This document shows, in pieces, positions 1 to 11,730 of a stretch of DNA of 64,000 nucleotides; the first letter of the stretch is position 1; each line of letters starts with the position of its first letter. The position numbers and the translations under genes were made by a program. The stretch covers positions 1 to 64,000 of the forward strand of contig LATX02000242.1 in assembly GCA_001466705.2 (NCBI GenBank). The letters run 5' to 3'. This DNA is from Moniliophthora roreri. Lineage: Eukaryota; Basidiomycota; Agaricomycetes; Agaricales; Marasmiaceae. Under the pieces are notes generated by a model. The model saw nothing but the letters and a program-made list of their open reading frames with translations, was not told where the DNA came from and ran no database searches.

Positions 1-480
1 TTCATAACACGCGGGTTATCAGATACTAATTGACAGTATATCTGGATATGAGGTCGTTCCGTCCTCCGGGGACGAAATCCGAGAAAATATCATGTTGCTC
101 TGGAGTTTGCTACCAGGCACGACGACTGTGGGCTACCTAAAAGATTGTCCTCGTCCTATGGCGTCCCTGGTTGTGCTCGGGTACTCGGATAATCATACAT
201 ACTTCCATGTCAAACGGATAGTTTGGGCTATCATGGGCCTGGTTCTAGCTGGAATAAGGCAGACGTGTAATACGTGAAAAATGGCGTCACACACGAAATC
301 ATGACAAGCTTTCACACTCGATGTGAGTCTACACTTTAAGCGATGAATTATTCATGCCAACACCACAACAGGCAGACTTGAAACCGCGCTCGTTATCTCG
401 TTTCCAGTGAGACAGAAGTCCAAATGTGTCACTTTCAGGACATTTATATTCATCCGGTACCGACTACGCCGATCAACATA

Positions 481-1724
481 TCAATCGTTTCTGAATTCTT
501 GAAGGTTTCCATGCAAATCTTTGGCCTGGGAACAATCGTGTCGAATGAGCGAATTTTCGGACGGAAAGCACTGCATGCAACGCTCGCATTCCCATTCTGT
601 GCGTTTCCCATGCTGGGACACCTCGTGCCTGTACCGGTCGTGATTTCTAGAGAATAGTGCATCACACATGGTACACGGATAACGGCGCTTGCGCTTGGGA
701 CGATGGCTCAGCGTGTGTGTTTCGCGTGTGTATTCGCTGGTGAAGGAGCGATTACAGCCTGGAACTTTGCAAGGGAATAGACGTGGTCGACGACGAGTTG
801 TGCGCTCGGCAGGTTGAGACACACGTTTTTCGTCAATATCGGAGTCAGGATTTGTGGTCTCGAATGTCGATAATATGCTTTCGGTTCGATTGGTCGTGGA
901 AAGTGCACCTGACAAGCTACTCCACGGTGTACTGGCCTTTGATTGGGTCAGTGGCTCAGAGCCAGGCACGGTTTCCTTTGTCGACGACGGACCCTCGGGC
1001 TGACCGCTTGGAAGAAGTGTGACTGACGGGCTACTCCAAGGTGTATGAGATGCCCTCGACTTGGGGAATGGTCCAGACAACACGATGGTCTTGCTTGTCG
1101 ATAAGGCATCCGAAGTAAAGTCCATGTTTTCAATCTGACGGTCGCCCGCCAGGTCATAGCCTTGGGTCACACTGGTATCCTGTGGTAGCGGTAGTCCTGT
1201 CTGAACTACTTCATTTTTTTTGGTATGCGTTTCGAAGGATGAACATATAAACTACTCTTACCTACTTCGCTCATAAGTCCTTGGCTGCCATCCCGTTCAC
1301 CATTGCGAAAGTGCGAAACTATGAGGCGTAAGCCGTGTCTATGCGGGACTAGTTCGAGTGGCTTACTGCCTGTTTCCCGATGTAAGCTCGAGTCAGCATG
1401 CGAAAAGTATGGCTCTATAGCAGATACTGGTAAGGAAGATTATTGCGTATTATTTGTGTGCCGCTCACCAGGAGAATATGAGGTTGGGACATTGCAAGAC
1501 CCGCTTCTGGTCACTTCTACGACTACGCCTCCTTCTGTCTCTCTGGACTTGAAGTGGAGGCTAGGCAAAGAGTTCGAATGATCACCATTGGCGGTGTGCT
1601 CGAGCGGCAATGGTTTGAGGGTGAAGGCCACTTCTTTTCCGGGGTTGTTGGCTGAAGGAATTTCGAGTACCAGCTGGAAATGAGCTAGGGCCTGCAAGGG
1701 GATATGTATAGACATGGTGTTCAA
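481..1724 (-). CDS. C2H2 zinc-finger protein, three exons (left paralogue)
   Basis: I model this as exons 1469-1724, 1262-1414 and 481-1205 on the minus strand, giving 377 aa. Intron 1 is 1415-1468 (GTGAGC...TAG) and intron 2 is 1206-1261 (GTAAGA...TAG). Both joins keep the frame. The C-terminal third holds three fingers: CX4C...HX3H at about residues 282-304, CX2C...HX4H at about 314-335, and a CX2C...H-x-C type at about 343-361. Basic patches (TTRRRPR and HRPKRKRR) flank finger 1 and could be nuclear signals. The middle is Ser/Thr/Pro rich with a repeated TPWSS motif. A nuclear DNA-binding role is inferred; no target is visible. The paralogue at 36649-37889 has the same exon structure and is also open. 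Exon 1 is the least certain part: the zinc-finger exon could instead begin at the ATG at 1274. Confidence 0.72.
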
Positions 1725-2744
1725 ATCGCAGACTCGACGAGAGCTCGCTTATGATCTTGACATTTCAGTCTTTCACACTTTAAGCCATCGTGTGTAATTT
1801 CTGCAGCCGATTTAAGGCATCGCATTTTGAGAGCTGAGGTCAGCCTCAAAAACTGGTGCAAAGAGGGACAATATAATTACTGTCCATCATCCCCATCACC
1901 ATTGCTGTTATCCATGAAGCTTGTTCGGCAACATCCCCGAGTTTCGAGTTCCCCGAGTCTCGAGTGTGCAAACCCACAGCCTAGAGTCTTCGAGCGGATG
2001 CCTTGCCCCGCTCCAAGATAGTCAACTCCGTTGACACAAACCGATAGGATCACCAGCCGAAGCGCGCCGCGTCCTCGATGTACCTGGTAATTCAAACCTT
2101 TTCTTCCATCCCAAATGTCATGTCGTACACCAGCACTTGCCCATCTTGTTACGGGACCCCAGCATGCACTATAGAACACCCGTGCAAGAATATGACGAAA
2201 GCAAGTGGGAGCTAGTTAATAGTTATCCAAACCAGGTTGGGATTTCCTCACTTGAGGGGTCTCATAATTGAGGTGGTTTTGCTTCAAAGATTTCCACTCC
2301 TACCGCCCAAGTTAACGATGTTTAAATTAAATATCATAATCACCATCAATGTCGAGTTCCTTATGTCGAAGACACCTGGTCGACGCGGGAAGAGTGTATA
2401 AGCACCGTTTGTTTCGGAAGTCTTGACCAGCGGTTCAAGCTCACGGGCCCACCTCGTTGATAACGGAGTCATACGCCAGGGTAGCCGGCATATTGTGGAG
2501 CAGCATGACTCGCTCCCACCGCTTTTGCCTGGAGGAGAGGTTTCTAAATGATTCTGTTCGACTCCTTCGCGCGCTGGAATCTCTTGGCACTTTCTGCCCT
2601 CACATTACCGTTCCCTTTTCGTTGCCATAATTGCGTTGAGCACGTGTCCCCGACCATCAACTGCAAAAGTCGCGTACTCGGCATACTGTTTCGTTCTATA
2701 GCAACGGGGCAAATACCTAACCGTCAGCTGTCGGAAACGTAAAA
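1725..2744. other. Spacer without a recognised gene
   Basis: No gene is recognised. A minus-strand reading frame at 1877-2179 has a partner at 38011-38325, but the proteins differ at many positions and the frame ends differently, so selection on it is not evident. The spacer is CpG-normal and shared with the right duplication copy at about 37890-38870. Confidence 0.5.
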
Positions 2745-4780
2745 GGAAGACGGAGGAAGGCGATAAATGCATACCGATGCTAGAAACTCAACACTTCTCA
2801 AAGATAGCTCCTTGAAGCATTCAGACTTGGCGTATCTGTACTGAAATGCGATAGCGCATACTTGGCATACTGTTTTCGTTAGCTCTCTTGTTCGCTCTTC
2901 AGAAACGGAACAAATACTTATCTTCCTAATTCCATCCACCCTCCCGTGCACTGATATCCCACTCTCTACACTCTTCGATCCCCGTGATATCCATATCCAT
3001 GGGTTAACGAGTGCCCCGCAGCCGATCTACACTAATGCTTTCGAGAGATTCGCGATAGGCTTGGTAAGAGAAGTAGTCGCCGTTTCCAAAGATGGGTATC
3101 GGCAGCACTAAACAAGGCACTTGAGTAAGACATGAGGAATGAAGCAGCAGTCGCATCCATCGGCTCTCTGCCTCTCGCCGACCTGTACGGCCAATACGTA
3201 AAAGTATTTGATGTTTAAATGCCAATTGTCGTGAATAGCCTCGACACATTTATTAGTCCCAGTCTGCTAGTTTCGTATAGCGTTGTTGTCGTGTTTGGCC
3301 ATACAACCAGTCCAGGTTTCTTGTCAGCTCCCCGTTCAGTACCAGAAACAAGATGGAAACGCACTGTAAGAGCACCAATACCGTTTTCAACTTCCAAAAA
3401 CAGTCTCGGCATTGTCTTATGTGCGGTATTCTTGCCATCTTTGACTTCCGTACGGAGTTTGACATTTCACGACGAGACATGCCGGTGAGGATCTTGATTA
3501 GCTTGCCTGGTGCGTCTAGTACTGTTTCGTGTTGCTAAATATGAGGACGAAAGTGGTGGACAAGGATGCGGAACGTACGTGCACTCCCACTACCGGTCTT
3601 GAACACTTAATCAATCGGGCATCCACAGTAGGTCGATGCCACCGTTTTTTGTGCATTCTTCGTACAGAACCTACCAGACTTGCATTAGTATGCAGAGATG
3701 GAATGAAATGTAGCGAAGACCCACGTACCTCAGCAGTAGGAACCAACGTATTCGGCTTACTCTCGCAACCTGCACTCCGAAGACCATCTCTGAGGGATAT
3801 CTTCTCACCAATGACCACTCTTCCTTTGATTCACTTAGGAACGACGTCGCAAGCCCCATCTCACCGCACGTTATGTCGGCACCATAGTCGACGCAGAATC
3901 TTCGGAATGATAGGCTGCCTGCTGCCATGAGCGGTGCAAAGTAGGTTTCACCAGTCCAGCTGAAGCGATTTTTCTCGAGATACCTGTTGCGGGAGGTGTC
4001 GATGCCATCTAGTGACGTAGGCTCGTGTAATTGGATTGGAGAAGGACGTGGTACTGGTGCAGGGTCGTCTCGGGCAGTTTCGGCGAGAATGACGTCTCCA
4101 TCTGCATCCTGCGTAACTGCGGCTTCTGGCTTCTGGTCCTTGTTCAAGGCTTTTATACGTTTCCCATATCGGAAACGGGAGCTACTTCACTTGGTTAACC
4201 CAGGGCAAGAGAAGATACGAAGGATGCACACCTTTTTCGTCCTCAACAACCTTTGCGTATCGGGACTCACAAAGTTGACTTCCTGCATACTAATCGCAGT
4301 CTGAGCCTTCTTCTCTTCGTCCTTGATGAGCTCAAGCTCTCCTGCTTCCGACTTCGTGACGTGTGCACTGGAAAACGAAACTTGTACCCATACCGACGTT
4401 CTCCTCGTTCTTCAAAGACCGGACATGTTATCCCTTCACCTCCTGCCCCGTATCCAGATTTAAACCCTTCCTCACTCAAAGCAAGCACCTCATCTACTGT
4501 TCGCAAGTGTATGTCTCCTGGCTTCCCTTCCAAATACCCTTTCACATCATGGTTATATCAACACTCTCCACATTCGCAGATTGATCCGTTTGCAGTTTTC
4601 CAGCAAATTTCTGGATCATCACGGATCTTTTGGGATCGGTGATTTTTATTAGCACCTTTGCGTTTTTCTGTTGCGTTTATCTCGGTTGTCTCTGCTAGTC
4701 TTGGCCATTCGCGCGGGAAGAGTTGGAATGAGATGTGTCGGATTCAGCTGCATCGTCGTCTGTAATGGAATGGAAGAAGT
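2745..4780 (-). pseudogene. tRNA-dihydrouridine(47) synthase (Dus3-type) pseudogene, left copy
   Basis: Dus3 reduces uridine 47 of tRNAs to dihydrouridine. It has two N-terminal CCCH zinc fingers and an FMN-binding barrel. Read on the minus strand, fragments follow the family order. Two CCCH-like fingers lie at about 4650-4420, with an in-frame TGA directly after the third Cys of the first finger and lost Cys residues in the second. Then come FRRFCVDYGADITCGEM (about 3900), the active-site segment CGCPID followed by a stop (about 3610), TRQQRYTKLADWD (about 3265), FGNGDYFSYQAY (about 3080) and a C-terminal FQYRY (about 2850). Some breaks may be short introns, but the nonsense codons and the lost zinc ligands mean this copy is dead. 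The right copy shares the frame break after LADWD, so inactivation probably predates the duplication. Confidence 0.8.
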
Positions 4781-6547
4781 GGTCAGGGTGTGATGAACGA
4801 GATGATAGGTGCAGTCCCGGGAGGATCGTGGGCCCTGTTATCTTATCAGTCAATCACCGCAAGCGCCGAAGATTATCGCTGTTGTTGACATAGCAACTCT
4901 GAACAACCTCTTTAGGGCCTGTTCGGATTCCCGCTATCGGGTCTTGGTCCAAAATTTCTCGGTTTACTAGGCATTTTGACCAAAAGTTCCCATGTACTCT
5001 TGCCTGTTTTCCTCTGCTTAGTTGACTAAGCACACTACCAGGAATTCCTGCTACCTATGGTAGTGGGTCTAGATGGCAAAAGTCATGTGCTTAATCAGCA
5101 TTTGTAAGAAAATTTCATGATTTGTCAGCTTTGCTCCAGTCTGGATGTACCCACTTTAGGTGCTAGAGCACAAGTGCCCACTGCTCATTTAAAACTTGAA
5201 GCATCTATTACTGGGGTATTTCAATAGATTTGGATGGCCTGTGACCTGTGACTTATCCATCCAGACTCAACCATTTGGATGGAGGCCTGGCAGTCTCTGA
5301 CCACCGAAGATTTTTCAGATTCTAGTGCCCAAAATCAACCTAAAACTGCCAAATTTGGAAATTTGTTGGTGGTTACAGTCCAAGCCTATTCAGATGGACT
5401 CTCCATGACCTGTGACCATCTGAAAATATTTGGAAATTTTGAGCCCTGTGGCATGTGACCATCCAAATCAATCAAAATACCCCAGTATGCAATGAAATAG
5501 TATATCTGATNCTCAAAGCAAGCACCTCATCTACTGTTCGCAAGTGTATGTCTCCTGGCTTCCCTTCCAAATACCCTTTCACATCATGGTTATATCAACA
5601 CTCTCCACATTCGCAGATTGATCCGTTTGCAGTTTTCCAGCAAATTTCTGGATCATCACGGATCTTTTGGGATCGGTGATTTTTATTAGCACCTTTGCGT
5701 TTTTCTGTTGCGTTTATCTCGGTTGTCTCTGCTAGTCTTGGCCATTCGCGCGGGAAGAGTTGGAATGAGATGTGTCGGATTCAGCTGCATCGTCGTCTGT
5801 AATGGAATGGAAGAAGTGGTCAGGGTGTGATGAACGAGATGATAGGTGCAGTCCCGGGAGGATCGTGGGCCCTGTTATCTTATCAGTCAATCACCGCAAG
5901 CGCCGAAGATTATCGCTGTTGTTGACATAGCAACTCTGAACAACCTCTTTAGGGCCTGTTCGGATTCCCGCTATCGGGTCTTGGTCCAAAATTTCTCGGT
6001 TTACTAGGCATTTTGACCAAAAGTTCCCATGTACTCTTGCCTGTTTTCCTCTGCTTAGTTGACTAAGCACACTACCAGGAATTCCTGCTACCTATGGTAG
6101 TGGGTCTAGATGGCAAAAGTCATGTGCTTAATCAGCATTTGTAAGAAAATTTCATGATTTGTCAGCTTTGCTCCAGTCTGGATGTACCCACTTTAGGTGC
6201 TAGAGCACAAGTGCCCACTGCTCATTTAAAACTTGAAGCATCTATTACTGGGGTATTTCAATAGATTTGGATGGCCTGTGACCTGTGACTTATCCATCCA
6301 GACTCAACCATTTGGATGGAGGCCTGGCAGTCTCTGACCACCGAAGATTTTTCAGATTCTAGTGCCCAAAATCAACCTAAAACTGCCAAATTTGGAAATT
6401 TGTTGGTGGTTACAGTCCAAGCCTATTCAGATGGACTCTCCATGACCTGTGACCATCTGAAAATATTTGGAAATTTTGAGCCCTGTGGCATGTGACCATC
6501 CAAATCAATCAAAATACCCCAGTATGCAATGAAATAGTATATCTGAT
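4475..6547. repeat. Identical 1036-bp direct duplication around a single N (5511)
   Basis: Positions 4475-5510 are repeated without visible change at 5512-6547, separated by one N. This is the signature of two contig ends that overlap but were scaffolded rather than merged. The real chromosome very probably has one copy. The 5' end of the dus3 pseudogene and the left part of the 5952-6637 element are therefore doubled artificially. Confidence 0.9.
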
Positions 6548-6637
6548 TCATATATTCTTTTAAGAGTTGTTGAGCTAGTAGTAACAAAAATATGACTAAG
6601 ATTCAGATAAAGGTAGTGGGCACTGCCAGAATGGCCC
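5952..6637. mobile_element. Possible PIF/Harbinger-type MITE
   Basis: The left end reads GGGCCTGTTCGG and the right end, reverse complemented, reads GGGCCATTCTGG. TTA lies on both sides (5949-5951 and 6638-6640), which is the target duplication used by PIF/Harbinger elements. The left end resembles that of the Harbinger element at 21428 (G-GCCTGTTTGG). No transposase is present. Its first 596 bases appear a second time at 4915-5510 because of the assembly duplication. The terminal repeats are short and imperfect, so the call is tentative. Confidence 0.45.
6247..6523. mobile_element. Small 277-bp inverted-repeat element nested in the MITE
   Basis: The ends are inverted copies of each other: ACTGGGGTATTT at the left and the reverse complement AAATACCCCAGT at the right, followed inward by GATTTGGATGG on both arms. 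No coding potential. The same element is at 5210-5486 in the duplicated contig end. No clear target duplication. Confidence 0.5.
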
Positions 6638-7039
6638 TTAGCCCTCTGATTATTCCCATATACTCTTGCTCCACTTTCCTCTTCTGATTACTAAGCACTC
6701 AACTAGGAATTTCCCACACACTTTTGCTTAAGATTGAGTAGTGGCAATCTGACAGGGGATTGGTCATTTCAGAGCATACAAGTTAAGTCTCTGCCACAGC
6801 ATTAGCAGAAGTGCCCATTTTCTGCACTTCATTATGGTGAATTTCCAGTTATTCTTCACTTCTCAAGAAATGTACAAGTAAGAGCCAGAAACAAGAAATT
6901 GAGTTATTTTGTTTGTAATGGCCTGAAAAATTCTGTAATAAAGCTTGCCTGGAACAAGTTATGCATCTATATCACTCTATAGGCTGCCACTTTGGGGGGA
7001 CACATGGTCAGAACACATTATTGATCTTCTGATACATTA
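6638..7039. other. Gene-free CpG-poor sequence
   Basis: I see no gene here. Bases about 6650-6860 are a diverged relative of 6020-6240 (shared order: CCCAT-TACTCTTGC, CTAAGCAC, AGGAATT, GTGCCCA), so an older copy of the same repeat family probably lies next to the MITE. Confidence 0.4.
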
Positions 7040-7481
7040 TGTTATGTTTTCCCCTCATTAATATATATGCTTCTCATTTTCTTAGACTTATTACACTTTC
7101 CCAGTCCTCTTCTTCTTCTATATGCTTCTTACTCTATTGGACATGTACACCTTCCCAGCTCTCTTTCCTATTCTCACAGTTGTAATCATAGACAGTCAGC
7201 AAATCCTGACTGTGTTGGGTATTACTCATTATTTACTGGTACTATTGCTGTTTATACAAATATTCATGTAGATAGAACATAGCCACTAGTTGTGTGTATT
7301 CAAGTGCACATATCAAGGTCTTAGCTCTTCAGCTTGACCTGGTTTAATCTCTACTTGTGTTAAGAATACTTGACTGACCTCTGAACTCTCATTTGCTCTC
7401 AAACTTAAATCTATGTTGCACACTCGAAGTACTAAAGTGTGTTGCAGAGTTGCCTGTTGCTTATTGCACAATTAACGTAAC
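7040..7481 (+). repeat. Older LTR of the chromovirus family (partly overwritten)
   Basis: This segment carries the LTR hallmark GCTCTTCAGCTTGACC (about 7324-7339) and ends in TTAACGTAAC directly against the TGTTAC start of the next LTR. The order of its motifs follows the LTR at 7482-8019 but with much divergence. It is probably an old solo LTR whose last bases were the insertion site of the younger element. Confidence 0.55.
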
Positions 7482-8019
7482 TGTTACAATTTCTGCATAG
7501 ATGCTTATACTTGCCTTCTCTCTATAGACACTTACTTCTTTTGTTTTCACTAAGCACTTATTCTCCTTTTTGATCACATGCTTCTCATTAACATCTGAAC
7601 AAGTACACAGTCCCAGTCCCCTTTTCTAGTATCCTTTGTATTTATCTTTCTACTATGTTCTTTTGCCTTCTCTGCTGTTCATTTAATCTTCTCTTAAGTT
7701 CTACCCAATTCTATACTTACTTATATTGTTTCTTCACCTTCTATTCCCTTCTCTTGTGCTTATTCACCTTCTTTCCATCAAGTTCTTCTACATTCTATTT
7801 GTGCCAACAAGTAGATACAGACATTTGTATATAAGTAGATATAGACTGGGTTATAGCTCTTCAGCTTGACCTAGTTAATCAACTTGTGTCTAGTCAATGA
7901 ATGATCCATGTAAACCTTAGTTATACTGAGTGAGCTTGAACTTGAACCTTGATTAGCTTTGCAGAAGGTCTTACCATCTGTAAAGTTGTTGTTGCTGTTG
8001 CTGTGCAAGTAATGTAACA
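7482..8019 (+). repeat. 5' LTR of a Ty3/Gypsy chromovirus
   Basis: The 538-bp LTR begins TGTTAC and ends GTAACA, the inverted TG...CA ends expected of an LTR. A TATA box (TATATAA, 7828-7834) lies 33 bases upstream of TCAGCTTGACC (7861-7871), so transcription should start at about that motif. Related LTRs are at 23736-24298 and 31867-32226. The gag and pol remnants follow in the same orientation. Confidence 0.85.
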
Positions 8020-8022
8020 AAA

Positions 8023-8033
8023 GGTCAAGCTGA
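8023..8033 (+). promoter_or_regulatory. Primer-binding site complementary to the LTR (self-priming type)
   Basis: GGTCAAGCTGA, three bases after the LTR, is the exact reverse complement of TCAGCTTGACC at 7861-7871, which sits where the transcript should start. In the Tf1/sushi group the 5' end of the mRNA folds back onto the PBS and primes reverse transcription instead of a tRNA. The arrangement here matches that scheme. No priming experiment is implied. Confidence 0.7.
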
Positions 8034-8099
8034 TCTATTGCCAACCTATATAGGTCTAGGTGACAACTGAAACCCTGAAACACAATGCTACTAAGAGTG

Positions 8100-9974
8100 C
8101 ACTTGACTGTGCAAGAGGAGGCCGACCTTGACAAAGAACTTGAAGTAACAGAACAGCTCCAACGGATTGGAGATTCTTTCCAAACCCTGAGACGAATCAC
8201 CTGTTGACAACGAAGAGAGGCAGTCCAGAGCCTTCAGAATGTTTCAGCTAAATCTAAAGAAGCTGACAAGGAACCCGAAGCTACATCATTGACCCCCAAT
8301 CTTTTTGATACATTCTGAACACTATTCCAGACCTCTGAACCAGTTATAACTACTTCTGGACTAAGTGCTGCTCCCCCAGAAGACAAACCAAAGGTTGAAG
8401 AATCCAATGAAGACTGGACTACCAGAATAGCCACTTCAGTAGTTGAGATCATGGGTATGAACAAGGAAGAAGGGACTAAGGTAGCTGTACCTGATTTCTT
8501 CAAAGGAAGCCATAAAGATACTCAACGATTCATGCTAGATGTGAAACTCTTCCTTTGAATGAACTCTAACAAATACAATACTGATGAGAAGAAGATGTTC
8601 ATGCTCTCCTACATTCAAGGAGATGCCCTCAAGTGGAAGCAATCTGAACTCATGAACTTATTTAGCAATATGGATGCGGATGGAAAGAAGAGGAAAGAGG
8701 AATCCTGGGCTAATTTTCAGAAAAGGTTCAAGGTCACTTGGCAACCTGTAGACACTATGTACAAGGTGTTCTTTTAATGCTATTAATACAAAGGAAATAC
8801 ACTCAGAATACTGCTATATATTTGCTTCCAGACAACACTCAGAAAATTCTATTAGTTTCAAGTTATCATCACATAGTGAAAACAGCAAGCATACTCTGGA
8901 TTTTAATTTCCAGAAGAGTCAGTGTTTTTTGATTATTTTATAATAATGAAGTTATAGAATTATTCTTTAATTTTCTAATTACAAATATACTAAATTTTCT
9001 GCCTTATAAAATAGTGAGAAAATATTTAGAAAACAAATATAAGATTTTGAATTTTATATTAAAGGAAACATGTTAAATACAAAAGGAAAACTAAATGAAA
9101 ACTATCTAAGAACTGCTTTAAAATATAGTGTTTTCATATAATTTTCCTACTATTTTCCTAGTGTTTTCCTAGTGTTTTCTCTGACTTTCCCACAATAGAA
9201 AATGTGGAATTTTTATCTTATCTTATCAGCATTTTCTGAGGATCTTCAACTAGAGAAAATTTAATGTTTTCTCAGTATGGAAATTATTCTAATATATTGT
9301 ATTATCTTTTAATTCTCAGAATTTGAAAATTCCATATCTTTTGCTGCTGAAAATTCAGTATTCTCCAGGCATATTCTCATTGAGAGGACACAATTGAAAT
9401 TTAGAATTTATATATGGTTTTATAAAAATTCTCTTTGCAAGAAGATCAAGTGTTTTCTCAATGAGAAAACCATGTTAAAAGAACACCTTGTATGTAGTGA
9501 GATGTAGCAGAAGATGCCCAGTTGAAGATAGTGGATCTATGAATGAAGGACAGAGCCAATACTTTCGTCTATGACTTCCAACTCCTTGCAATGGAGACTG
9601 GGTATGATGACCAAGCCCTTATCAAGATCTTTCCAGAGGGATTGCCTCTAAACCTCGCTGATAAAATCATGCTCAGACCTGAAGGATACCCTACTACAAT
9701 CAATGATTGGTACCAAACAGCAATCAAATTTGACAATCAGTATAAGATGGCAGAGGCTGCCAGAGAGAAGTGGAGGTACAAGAGAGGAAAGAAGGAAACC
9801 CCAAAGGAACCAATGAAGCTGAAGGTAGTTCAGAAGGAAAGAATGATAATTGGAAGAGTCTTGTCTGAATCAGACAAAAAGGACTATATGGCTCAAGGGA
9901 AGTCCTTTATCTGCACTCAGACTAGTCATGTCTCACATGATTGTCTTTTAAAGAGACAAACTCAAAACACCTGA
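8100..9974 (+). pseudogene. Chromovirus Gag, broken
   Basis: Reading the plus strand gives a Gag-like protein: an acidic N-terminal region, the capsid-type segment around FMLSYIQGDALKW (about 8600) and FQKRFKVTW (about 8720), then after a 729-bp insertion TFVYDFQLLAMETGYDD (about 9563) and a basic tail. The zinc knuckle is degraded to CTQTSHVSHDC (about 9910), lacking the second Cys. Several in-frame TGA codons stand where Arg (CGA) is expected, for example just before MKDRANTF at 9540. Gag would form the particle of the retroelement; this copy cannot be functional. Confidence 0.75.
8762..9490. mobile_element. 729-bp AT-rich TIR element inserted in gag
   Basis: The ends are perfect 16-bp inverted repeats (CAAGGTGTTCTTTTAA). 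TATGTA flanks both sides (8756-8761 and 9491-9496). Removing the element with one TATGTA puts the two halves of gag back in one frame, which supports a 6-bp target duplication. No transposase is visible. A 6-bp duplication does not fit the common fungal superfamilies, so I leave it unclassified. Confidence 0.8.
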
Positions 9975-10085
9975 ATTGAACCAAGGAAGCTATCTGCAAA
10001 GGAGACGTTTGCTAGGATTCAAGCGATAGTTTAAGAACAAGGAGAAGCAGAACAAGATCCTCGATCTCATGGGAAAGGAGGGTTT

Positions 10086-11730
10086 TTGAAGAGGTGGAAG
10101 AGACCGATGCTCTTACCACCTGCAATTACAATCTCAAACATTGTACTAGCTAAGTTGGATCGACATTCAATACAGGTACCTCTTATGTACACGATTGGGA
10201 CAGAAATAATTGAAGGACAAGCTCTCATAGACTCAGGGGCAGGAGAGTGCTTCATCAGTGGAGAGGCATGCCGTCTTAAGACAAAATGGACCAAATTGGA
10301 AAAGCCTATTAAGGTATTCAACATAGATGGAACTCGAAACAAAACTGGTTGGATTATGCACTCTATTACTATAGATGTCTTGATCAGAGATCGCCACATG
10401 ACAGAGACACTCCCTATTTCTGGATTGGGACCAGAACAATTCATCTTGGGATTACTGTGGTTACAGGATCATAACCCAGATATTGACTGGGTCACCAGAG
10501 TCATTAAGTTCAGACCTAGACAAAAGATTCTTGCCAAACGATTTACAGGAATTTTGGACAGAGCCAAAGATGATGAAACAGCAATTAGGAGTTTCATCAG
10601 AGGGACAGAGGATACCAATGCTATCAGAATTAATGCTAAGTTATCTGCCTCCCAAGTATTAGCTCAGGCTCACGAAACTAAAACAAAACCTCTCAAAGAA
10701 CTCATTCCTCCATACCTCTCAGACTATACTGACAGATTTGAGAAGAAGAAATTTGAAAGATTTCCCCCATCTTGACCCTAAAATCATGCAATTGACCTGA
10801 AACCCAACTTTAAACTGAAGGATTGCAAAATATACCCACTCTCACCAAAAGAATAAATTGAACAAGATAAATTCTTGGACGAAAACCTTTGAAAAGGCTA
10901 TATCTAACCATTGATTTCGCCCATGGCATCACCCTTCTTCTTTGTTGCAAAAAAGGAAGTTGGCACACTGTGACTGTGCCAAGACTATTGAGATTTGAAT
11001 AACGGGACAATAAAGAACTGGTATCCTCTCCCACTAGTCACAGATTTAGTTGATAAATTGAAGGATGCACAGGTCTTTATGAAACTAGATCTCCAGAATG
11101 GCTACAACAATGTCCACATTAAAGATGGAGACCAATGGAAAGCAGCTTTCAAAACCAGTAGAGGGTTATTTGAGCTGACTGTTATGTTTTTTGGATTGAC
11201 CAATTCACTGGTGACCTTCCAAGCATTCATGAACAACATTCTGAAAGATTTCATTGATGAAGGATGGTGTGTGGTATATATGGATGATATTCTGATCTTT
11301 TTGGATGAATAAAGGATTCACCAAATCCAGACAAGGCATGTCCTAGAATGATTACAAGAACATAACCTTTTCCTCAAACTAGAGAAATGTGAATTCAATG
11401 TCACAATAGTTCTCTTCCTGGGATTAGTCATCAAACCTGGGTACATCACAATGGACCTGACAAAATTGGCAGGAATCAAAGATTGGGAAGCACCTACAAC
11501 AGTTAAAGGTGTGAGGTCATTCTTAGACTTTGCAAATTTCTATTGGAAATTCATAAGATGATACATGGAACTGGCAAGACTTTTACATGACCTTACAAAA
11601 AAAGGGGCAACCTTCAAATGGATGGTAGAATGCAACTGAAGTTTCCAATCATTGAAGGACAAATTCCTAAATAAACCAATTCTGAAGATGCCAGACAATT
11701 AAAAACCCTTCGTTATTGAAGCTGATGAAG
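10086..11730 (+). pseudogene. Chromovirus Pol: protease and reverse transcriptase, broken
   Basis: The aspartic protease motif LIDSGAGE is at about 10229-10250 and the typical ILGLLWLQDHNPDIDW follows at about 10447-10492. The reverse transcriptase comes next: FFFVAKKE (about 10940), YPLPLV (about 11025), [11 protein letters not shown] (about 11079), FKTSRGLFE, and the catalytic box YMDDIL at about 11277-11296. Stops interrupt it at about 10775, 10853, 10890, 10970, 10995 and 11310, many of them TGA in place of CGA Arg. It ends at PFVIEAD (about 11710-11727), where another insertion begins. RNase H resumes at about 15065 and 16704. Confidence 0.85.

Larger units (their letters stand above)
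1..4063. repeat. Segmental duplication, left copy
   Basis: This stretch matches about 36195-40114 plus 43607-43706 in the same orientation, with scattered substitutions and small indels. Both copies hold a C2H2 zinc-finger gene and a broken Dus3-type gene in the same order. The left copy starts at or before the window edge, so its true left border is not visible. The coding part of the zinc-finger gene is the best conserved segment, and spacer sequence at 1.8-2.7 kb is more diverged. It could be a true duplication or two haplotypes of a heterokaryon placed on one scaffold. Confidence 0.9.

Noticed and set aside
1440..1724. 94-codon frame as a separate small gene
   Set aside because: A GTGAGC donor within it and an acceptor shared by both paralogues join it in frame to the zinc-finger gene, so it is treated as exon 1.
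8023..8033. tRNA-type primer-binding site
   Set aside because: The sequence has no TGG start and does not resemble a usual tRNA 3' end complement, whereas it is exactly complementary to the LTR itself.
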